Below are positions 13,396 to 17,651 of a stretch of 17,651 bases of DNA, one piece after another (positions within the stretch are counted from its first letter, which is position 1; the number at the start of each line of letters is the position of its first letter). The position numbers and the translations under genes were made by a program. Under the pieces are notes generated by a model, which saw only the letters and a program-made list of their open reading frames with translations, was not told the DNA's origin and did not search any database. Origin of the DNA: Nitrososphaerota archaeon (lineage in GTDB: Archaea > Thermoproteota > Bathyarchaeia > Bathyarchaeales > Bathycorpusculaceae); assembly GCA_031282985.1 (NCBI GenBank), contig JAITCR010000042.1, positions 1-17,651 on the forward strand, given 5' to 3'.

Positions 13396-15819
13396 TTAGT
13401 TAGCAATCTTGCGTCGCATTGTGATGAACAGGAATACTGCTATCACAGCGATGATCAAAGCAACAACGACTAGGATGATTATTATTGTCGTCCAATTTGT
13501 CTTTGTCTCTGAAGGTGGAGTTGGAGTTGGAGTTGAAGTTACTGTTGGAGTTGGAGTTGGAGTTGAAGTTACTGTTGGAGTTGGAGTTGGAGTTGAAGTT
13601 ACTGTTGGAGTTGGAGTTGGAGTTACTGTTTGTGTCGGAGTTGCTGTTGGAGTTGCTGTTCTTGAGTTTACTGTGAATGCGCCGTTGTATGTTTGTGGTT
13701 CTTTTGCATCATTGATTGTTGCGTTCCATCTCCATGTTCCAGTACGTGCGTCTGAGGCTATCTGAATTAATGCACCGGATGGCACACCACCTGCTTGGCT
13801 TTGTTGATAAACATATGAACCAGAGGATGTGAGAATCCATTTAGCTGTTTCAAGGTCTATTTTGGTAACTAAAGCGCCACTAGAGTCATATACGTTGATT
13901 GTGCCAGTTGGAGCTGTGTTGCTGCTTAGTTGTAATGTTGCAATGTCGCCTTGGGCGTATGTGTTTGCACCAAGTGCAATAGTTATGTTAACTTTTGCGA
14001 CTGTGAAAGCGGTTTCAGCTGTTACACCTTTACTGTCGGTAACGTTGATAATGTAGTCACCAAGAGCAAAGTTCTCTGGGACAACGATAGATTTAGGTGG
14101 TACTACGCTGAAGGTGCCATTAGAGTATACATTTGCGGTTGTAGAAGCAACGCGTGCGCCAGTTGTTGCATTGCGGAATTCAATTCTAGCGATTGAATCA
14201 GGTGAGAAGTATGAACCAGTGATATTTACCTGAGAGTCTCGTGCAGATGTTTTGGGAGTTACTGTTACTGTAGCGACTGATGACACGGTTATAGATGTGC
14301 TAGCAGATAAGCCTTCGCTAGTTGTTATTGTTATTGTGTATGTTCCAGGTGTTAAAGTGCTTCCGTCAACACCTACAACTGCTGTAACACCAGTGGTAGT
14401 TATCGCTGTGTGACCAACATTTCTGTGGATAATTTGATCACCGATAGAAACGTTAGCAGTATATGTATTAGTAAAGATATCAAAGCCGAGGCCTTTAATT
14501 GTCACTGTTGTACCTGTTGGGACGCTTGTTGTAATAGGTATGTTTCCGTCGTAAACTCCTACGAATAGAATTGAGACACCGAAGTTTAGATATGTTGCTG
14601 TTATACCAAATTCACCTGTAGCTACAAGACTGTATGTACCTGTACCAATTCCAGGAATTATGAAGTTGCCAACAAATTCGCCAGATCCAGAAGTTGTCAT
14701 TGTGGAGCCTACTGAGATTACTGTGGAGCCCTGAACGAGTGTTAGATTTACAGTTGTACCGGGTACAAAATTGCCACCAGTAACTGAGATTAGGCTACCT
14801 TGACCAGTTGCTGTAGTTGGTTGACCTGCGCGTACGTCAGGCGTTACATAAGCTACACCGCGACTGGTAATTCTAAATTCGCCTTCGCCAATTTTGCCAG
14901 CTTCATCTGTCACTTGAATGGTTTGTCGATTATTATTGCCAGATAAATTAGCAGCCTTGTTAACGATTATTTGAGCGGTAAATCTACCTAAGTCATCAGT
15001 GGGTATGTTTTGATTAGGATCAACTACAAGACCATAAGCAGTGTTAGTAAACAGTATATTACTTGTGAGTATGTTTGTATTGGGTGCAAATCCGCGTCCA
15101 GTGATTGTAGCGCGTGTTCCTTGTGGACCGTTATTTGGAGAAACCGTGATAACTGGACCAACTTTAAATGTTGCAGTGTCAGTCTGACCGTTAGCTGCGA
15201 GTGCCTCGATATCATATGTACCATCTGCTGCATTGTTGGCTACACGGAAACTTGTAGTGAAACTACCAACGTTATCTGGTCGTATAGCTGAAGGTGCAGT
15301 ACCAAGAGTAGTTGGTGTGAAAGTAAAAGCTACATTGTTAGCATCATTAGATGTTGTTGTTCGATTCCAGCCTACACCAATAATTGTTACAGTTTGGCCT
15401 CTAGTATCTTGTGATAATATTACAGTAATTTTTTCTTCAATTGTAAAAAGCGCAGTTGCAGTTGCAGCATTTGAGCTAGCACCAGATGAAAGTTCTTCTG
15501 CCAAGATGATAGCGTATTCACCGCCTTGAGTTCCCGGAATTGTAACATCAAATGTTGCAGTTAGAGCGCTGCCAGTTAATCTTGTCGAATTTAGTCTATT
15601 TGATTCTGAGATCTCATTCCAGTATGCTACCAATGTAGCACCATAATTAGTTGCTGTACCAGTGACTTTGACTACATCACCAGGGCTACCAGAAGTGGGA
15701 GCTACCGATGCGGATGTCACTGCGTTTGCTGATGGTACCACTGCTAGCATCGCTGATGCAAATAATAGCATTATTGTTATGGTTGCCAATAGCTTGTTTT
15801 TTGAGTTGAATGTATTCAT
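13396..15819 (-). CDS. Secreted TIG/IPT-repeat surface (S-layer-like) protein with Thr/Pro stalk and C-terminal membrane anchor
   Basis: This 807-residue exported protein begins with a signal peptide: basic NSKNKL, then a hydrophobic run, then a likely cut after SANA near residue 33. Most of the length is a string of beta-rich units of about 90 residues. They resemble TIG/IPT or Ig-like domains and recur with patterns such as TVSPNNGPQGTRATITGRGF, ISVTGGNFVPGTTVNLTL and VNITGSYFSPDSIARIEF. Many N-x-S/T sites suggest glycosylation. Residues about 720-770 form a Thr/Pro stalk with perfect TVTSTPTPTP repeats. A single helix (about 779-799) and the basic tail MRRKIAN then anchor it in the membrane. 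No archaeosortase PGF signal is present. It could be an S-layer component or an adhesin. GGAAG precedes the ATG. Confidence 0.8.
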   Translation of the reverse strand: MNTFNSKNKLLATITIMLLFASAMLAVVPSANAVTSASVAPTSGSPGDVVKVTGTATNYGATLVAYWNEISESNRLNSTRLTGSALTATFDVTIPGTQGGEYAIILAEELSSGASSNAATATALFTIEEKITVILSQDTRGQTVTIIGVGWNRTTTSNDANNVAFTFTPTTLGTAPSAIRPDNVGSFTTSFRVANNAADGTYDIEALAANGQTDTATFKVGPVITVSPNNGPQGTRATITGRGFAPNTNILTSNILFTNTAYGLVVDPNQNIPTDDLGRFTAQIIVNKAANLSGNNNRQTIQVTDEAGKIGEGEFRITSRGVAYVTPDVRAGQPTTATGQGSLISVTGGNFVPGTTVNLTLVQGSTVISVGSTMTTSGSGEFVGNFIIPGIGTGTYSLVATGEFGITATYLNFGVSILFVGVYDGNIPITTSVPTGTTVTIKGLGFDIFTNTYTANVSIGDQIIHRNVGHTAITTTGVTAVVGVDGSTLTPGTYTITITTSEGLSASTSITVSSVATVTVTPKTSARDSQVNITGSYFSPDSIARIEFRNATTGARVASTTANVYSNGTFSVVPPKSIVVPENFALGDYIINVTDSKGVTAETAFTVAKVNITIALGANTYAQGDIATLQLSSNTAPTGTINVYDSSGALVTKIDLETAKWILTSSGSYVYQQSQAGGVPSGALIQIASDARTGTWRWNATINDAKEPQTYNGAFTVNSRTATPTATPTQTVTPTPTPTVTSTPTPTPTVTSTPTPTPTVTSTPTPTPPSETKTNWTTIIIILVVVALIIAVIAVFLFITMRRKIAN
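13517..13630 (-). repeat. Tandem 30-bp repeats encoding the Thr/Pro stalk
   Basis: Three perfect 30-bp units (13517-13546, 13547-13576, 13577-13606) are followed by a shorter 24-bp copy (13607-13630). Each full unit encodes TVTSTPTPTP on the minus strand. Because 30 is a multiple of 3, gain or loss of a unit changes stalk length without breaking the frame. Confidence 0.9.
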
Positions 15820-15876
15820 TTTTTTGTTTCTTCCTATTTCTATTTTATATTAGTAAATAGGTAGTGGCAATTGAGT

Positions 15877-15886
15877 ACTTATACCT
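15877..15886 (-). promoter_or_regulatory. Candidate TATA element of the surface-protein gene
   Basis: On the minus strand it reads AGGTATAAGT, giving a predicted start near 15855 and a leader of about 35 nt that contains the GGAAG ribosome site. A second A/T tract (TAATATAAAATA, about 15842-15853) is closer and would give a nearly leaderless message. Confidence 0.35.
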
Positions 15887-15919
15887 GCTGTAAACACACC
15901 TGAGTGTTTGGCATTAAAA

Positions 15920-15955
15920 GTACACATCTCTTTGCACAGATAAGTAATTGTGTAC
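15920..15955. repeat. Inverted repeat GTACACA...TGTGTAC between the surface-protein and RHH genes
   Basis: Two 7-bp arms (15920-15926 and 15949-15955) are exact reverse complements, 22 bases apart. The repeat lies about 35 nt upstream of the candidate TATA box of the surface-protein gene and about 60 nt past the stop of the RHH gene. It could be a protein-binding site. The GTACAC core also occurs in the palindrome ahead of the RHH pair. Confidence 0.35.
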
Positions 15956-16013
15956 AAAACCACACACAAACATCCAGACCAAACAAAATGTAGAAGTGGA
16001 ACATTACAGGTTA

Positions 16014-16592
16014 TTATTTATCGATAAATTCCTGAACGATCATACCTTTTAAAAGTTCACATTTTTGAAGTTTATAACCAAATCCTTGCAGTATGCCTTC
16101 GATGAAATGTGCAAGTAATTGAGTGGCTTCATCGGAGAGAACAGTGGAAATACAACGTATTCGTGTGGTTGCGCCAAAGCGTTTTACTTCAACTTCATTT
16201 AAATCCCAGCGGCTAGCTTCCAAAAAGTTTTCTAATGCTTTGATAGGATCATAGAAACGTTCTTTTAGGTATTTGCCATGCCATTTTCCGCTTTCAAACC
16301 AGACATTTGCAACAGATTCTTTGTCATTTTTACATGCATTGGTAGTTAAAAAATTCAAAACATCTAGGGGTACAAAGGCGCCGCCTAGTATTCTTTGGGC
16401 ATACATTACTTCGAAGAATTGGCCAAGTTGTTTAATATCGTACCCGGCTGTTGATACTTTTACAGCTTGAGTTAAGGCTTCCTCGATGAATTTGGTAATT
16501 GTTTCGCCGCGTTTTCTTGCTGCTTTGGTAACTTCTTCGACAAGGTCATAGTTGACGTAAACAAGTTTTTTGTCTTTACGTTGTTGTATCAT
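16014..16592 (-). CDS. Ribbon-helix-helix protein with uncharacterised C-terminal domain (paralogue 2)
   Basis: This is a 192-residue protein. Residues 8-46 (KLVYVNYDLVEEVTKAARKR, then TITKFIEEALTQAV) have the strand-helix-helix pattern of RHH/Arc-type DNA-binding domains. Residues 52-190 form a domain I cannot name, with WFESGKW at 98-104, a Trp near 129, FGYK at 171-174 and KGMI near 182. The upstream gene encodes the same architecture with the same motif at the same positions. I chose ATG 16592 because GGAG lies 8 nt upstream and it follows the upstream stop by 1 nt. The ATG at 16613 would overlap that gene by 20 nt and has no ribosome site. A transcription factor with a sensing domain is plausible. 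The surface-protein gene downstream is a possible target. Confidence 0.7.
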   Translation of the reverse strand: MIQQRKDKKLVYVNYDLVEEVTKAARKRGETITKFIEEALTQAVKVSTAGYDIKQLGQFFEVMYAQRILGGAFVPLDVLNFLTTNACKNDKESVANVWFESGKWHGKYLKERFYDPIKALENFLEASRWDLNEVEVKRFGATTRIRCISTVLSDEATQLLAHFIEGILQGFGYKLQKCELLKGMIVQEFIDK

Positions 16593-16593
16593 T

Positions 16594-17181
16594 TTAATCG
16601 CTCCTAAGTGCATCTAAACGGATTATACCACGAGATATTTCTTGACCCACAGACTTGTATCCAAAGGTTGTCATGGCACCGACTAAGAAGGAGGCGAAGA
16701 GGAATGTGTAGGCTTCTGTGAATCTGGGGCTTGTTACACGTATGGATGCTTTATCTCCGAGTAGGTTGAATTCGAATTCTGGAGCGTTCCATGTGAAAGC
16801 GGATAAGTCATTTTTAAACTGGTCAAAAGGCGGGGATCGGACTTCGTTAGTTGTGTAACGTGTTGCAAACCAAACTCCTGAGTCGAACCAGCTTTTAAGG
16901 GCAGCGCGTTTGTCTTTTTTGTAAGCTACATCTGTCATGTCATACCATAAGCGTTCTAGTCCCAAGATAAATCCAGAAATTTTGGCGGTTTCTAAAATTT
17001 TGCGTTCTTCGACTACACGTTTTAAGCTGAAATTTAATTCGTCAGAATCTATAGCTAACTGAAAAATTTCATTTATTAATTCAAATTGGCTACAGCCTTG
17101 CTCTTTCGCAATTTCGACTACACGGTTTAACAAATCCTCTCGTGCAACAAACGTCTTCCGACGAATATTTGTTTTTTTCAC
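16594..17181 (-). CDS. Ribbon-helix-helix protein with uncharacterised C-terminal domain (paralogue 1)
   Basis: This 195-residue protein starts at GTG 17181 (MKKTNIRRKTFVAREDL). The N-terminal 45 residues (TFVAREDLLNRVVEIAKEQG, SQFELINEIFQLAI) fit an RHH DNA-binding fold. A linker helix at 50-65 follows, then the C-terminal domain with WFDSGVW at 98-104, W131, FGYK at 173-176 and RGII at 184-187. It has the same layout as the next gene, 1 nt downstream, so the pair arose by tandem duplication and may form a heteromer. The C-terminal domain vaguely recalls small ligand-binding domains such as V4R, but I cannot confirm that. A TATA box and an imperfect palindrome at the predicted start suggest self-regulation. 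Confidence 0.7.
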   Translation of the reverse strand: MKKTNIRRKTFVAREDLLNRVVEIAKEQGCSQFELINEIFQLAIDSDELNFSLKRVVEERKILETAKISGFILGLERLWYDMTDVAYKKDKRAALKSWFDSGVWFATRYTTNEVRSPPFDQFKNDLSAFTWNAPEFEFNLLGDKASIRVTSPRFTEAYTFLFASFLVGAMTTFGYKSVGQEISRGIIRLDALRSD

Positions 17182-17202
17182 ACATATCAGCCTGTAATTA
17201 AA

Positions 17203-17224
17203 TGTACATGCTATACGCAGTACA
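17203..17224. promoter_or_regulatory. Imperfect palindrome at the predicted transcription start of the RHH gene pair (possible operator)
   Basis: Left arm TGTAC-a-TGC and right arm GCAGTACA pair over 8 positions with one bulged base. It begins at the transcription start predicted from the TATA box at 17248-17255, where a bound repressor would block transcription. It shares GTACAC with the inverted repeat at 15920-15955. Confidence 0.4.
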
Positions 17225-17247
17225 CTTCAAATTGCCATTGATAGTAC

Positions 17248-17255
17248 TATAAATT
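17248..17255 (-). promoter_or_regulatory. Probable TATA box of the RHH gene pair
   Basis: On the minus strand it reads AATTTATA, centred about 70 nt ahead of the GTG at 17181. The predicted start is near 17225, leaving a leader of about 45 nt that contains an AGGCTGAT ribosome-site-like sequence. Confidence 0.45.
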
Positions 17256-17546
17256 GTCACATAAGAAGGTTATCATTAAACAACATGTACCAAAAAATAG
17301 ACAAGAAAAGCAGAACACAGAAACAAAACAAACACAAATAGAACAAACACAGCACAGATAAAAAAAAACACGCACAAACATTACAACATAACAAAAGAAG
17401 AATGTTTCTTCATCGTTCTGTGGGGTAAGTATAGACGATAGGGGTAGATATGAGCTGAGTAGGGGTTAAAAAGGCCTTGGATGTCATTTAGACGTTATTG
17501 ATAGTTACGGCGAAACAGCAGTTGTTTTCATGTATAGTGGAATAGT
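17256..17546. other. Non-coding space between the RHH promoter and the transposase fragment
   Basis: I see no gene here. The left part (about 17280-17400) is strongly A/C-rich on the plus strand. The right part has three GGGGT tracts (starting at 17422, 17441 and 17462) spaced 19 and 21 nt apart. It probably includes the end of the IS630-type element, but I could not identify a terminal inverted repeat because the other end lies outside the window. Confidence 0.4.
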
Positions 17547-17651
17547 TTAAGAATTGCGCCTTCCGAAATGGGTGTATATAGCCTCTTGCAGGGTTCCACA
17601 GCCAGGCATCAAATCAGGCAACGCACACTTCAAATTAGCCCACCGACACTC
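17547..17651 (-). CDS. IS630-type transposase, last 34 codons (cut by window edge)
   Basis: A frame runs from the right edge on the minus strand to a TAA at 17547-17549. It begins ECRWANLKCAL and continues GTLQEAIYTHFGRRNS. This matches the C-terminus of IS630-family DDE transposases: the E-x-x-W-A-x-L-K motif, where E is the catalytic glutamate, followed about 20 residues later by L-x-x-A-I-Y-x-x-F. Whether the element is intact cannot be judged, as its start lies beyond the window. Earlier-branching DDE families such as IS1595 end differently. Confidence 0.65.
   Translation of the reverse strand, partial: ECRWANLKCALPDLMPGCGTLQEAIYTHFGRRNS

Noticed and set aside
13517..13630. Possible CRISPR array
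   Set aside because: The repeats are directly adjacent with no spacers and sit in frame within a coding region.
13409..13765. Plus-strand frame with V-G-V-G-V-E repeats opposite the surface-protein stalk
   Set aside because: It is the mirror of the Thr/Pro repeat DNA. The minus-strand frame has a signal peptide, domains and an anchor, so this one is a shadow.
16593..16613. 20-nt overlap between the two RHH genes
   Set aside because: It depends on an upstream ATG without a ribosome site. The ATG at 16592 has GGAG at correct spacing and removes the overlap.

Overview
The window looks like chromosomal DNA of a low-GC archaeon. The evidence is a run of archaeal/eukaryotic-type genes: RNase P Rpp21, a CRS1/YhbY protein, S19e, PDCD5-like protein, L39e, L31e, aIF6, L18a/LX, prefoldin alpha and FtsY. 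TATA-type promoters, T-tract terminators and frequent TTG/GTG starts agree with this. The order L39e-L31e-aIF6-L18a-prefoldin-FtsY is typical of the TACK lineage. A Bathyarchaeia-like origin is my best guess, but it is an inference and not demonstrated.

Layout. 1-1500 is patchy: an unidentified C-terminal gene fragment, a tRNA-Cys(GCA), a PUA-domain RNA-binding protein, and a decayed IS5-type transposase. The transposase remnant appears to be split by a 270-bp MITE-like element with 16-bp inverted ends and a TTA duplication. 1684-6519 (+) is a compact five-gene operon, hoxE-hoxF-hoxU-hoxY-hoxH, for a soluble NAD(P)-linked [NiFe] hydrogenase of the group 3d type. HoxYH would handle H2 and HoxEFU would pass electrons to or from a pyridine nucleotide. 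A T-rich terminator follows.

6586-11472 (-) is the translation, chaperone and protein-targeting block. Rnp4-yhbY appear to form one unit. S19e has its own TATA box and leads pdcd5-L39e-L31e, then aIF6-L18a-pfdA-ftsY.

11551-17181 (-) is a cell-surface region. It holds a Wzx/MOP-type flippase, a secreted TIG-repeat surface protein with a Thr/Pro stalk and C-terminal membrane anchor, and two tandem paralogous ribbon-helix-helix proteins with the same unknown C-terminal domain. A palindrome sits at the predicted transcription start of the RHH pair. A related GTACAC-type inverted repeat lies upstream of the surface protein gene. The window ends inside the last 34 codons of an IS630-type transposase.

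Most notable points: the flippase frame carries an in-frame TAG at codon 3, with conserved-looking coding sequence continuing beyond it and no usable start before the first membrane helix; the nested MITE; a complete bacterial-style Hox operon in an archaeon; the RHH paralogue pair with an identically placed WF(E/D)SGxW motif; and an N-terminal acidic/lysine-rich extension on L31e that cannot be explained by a wrong start.
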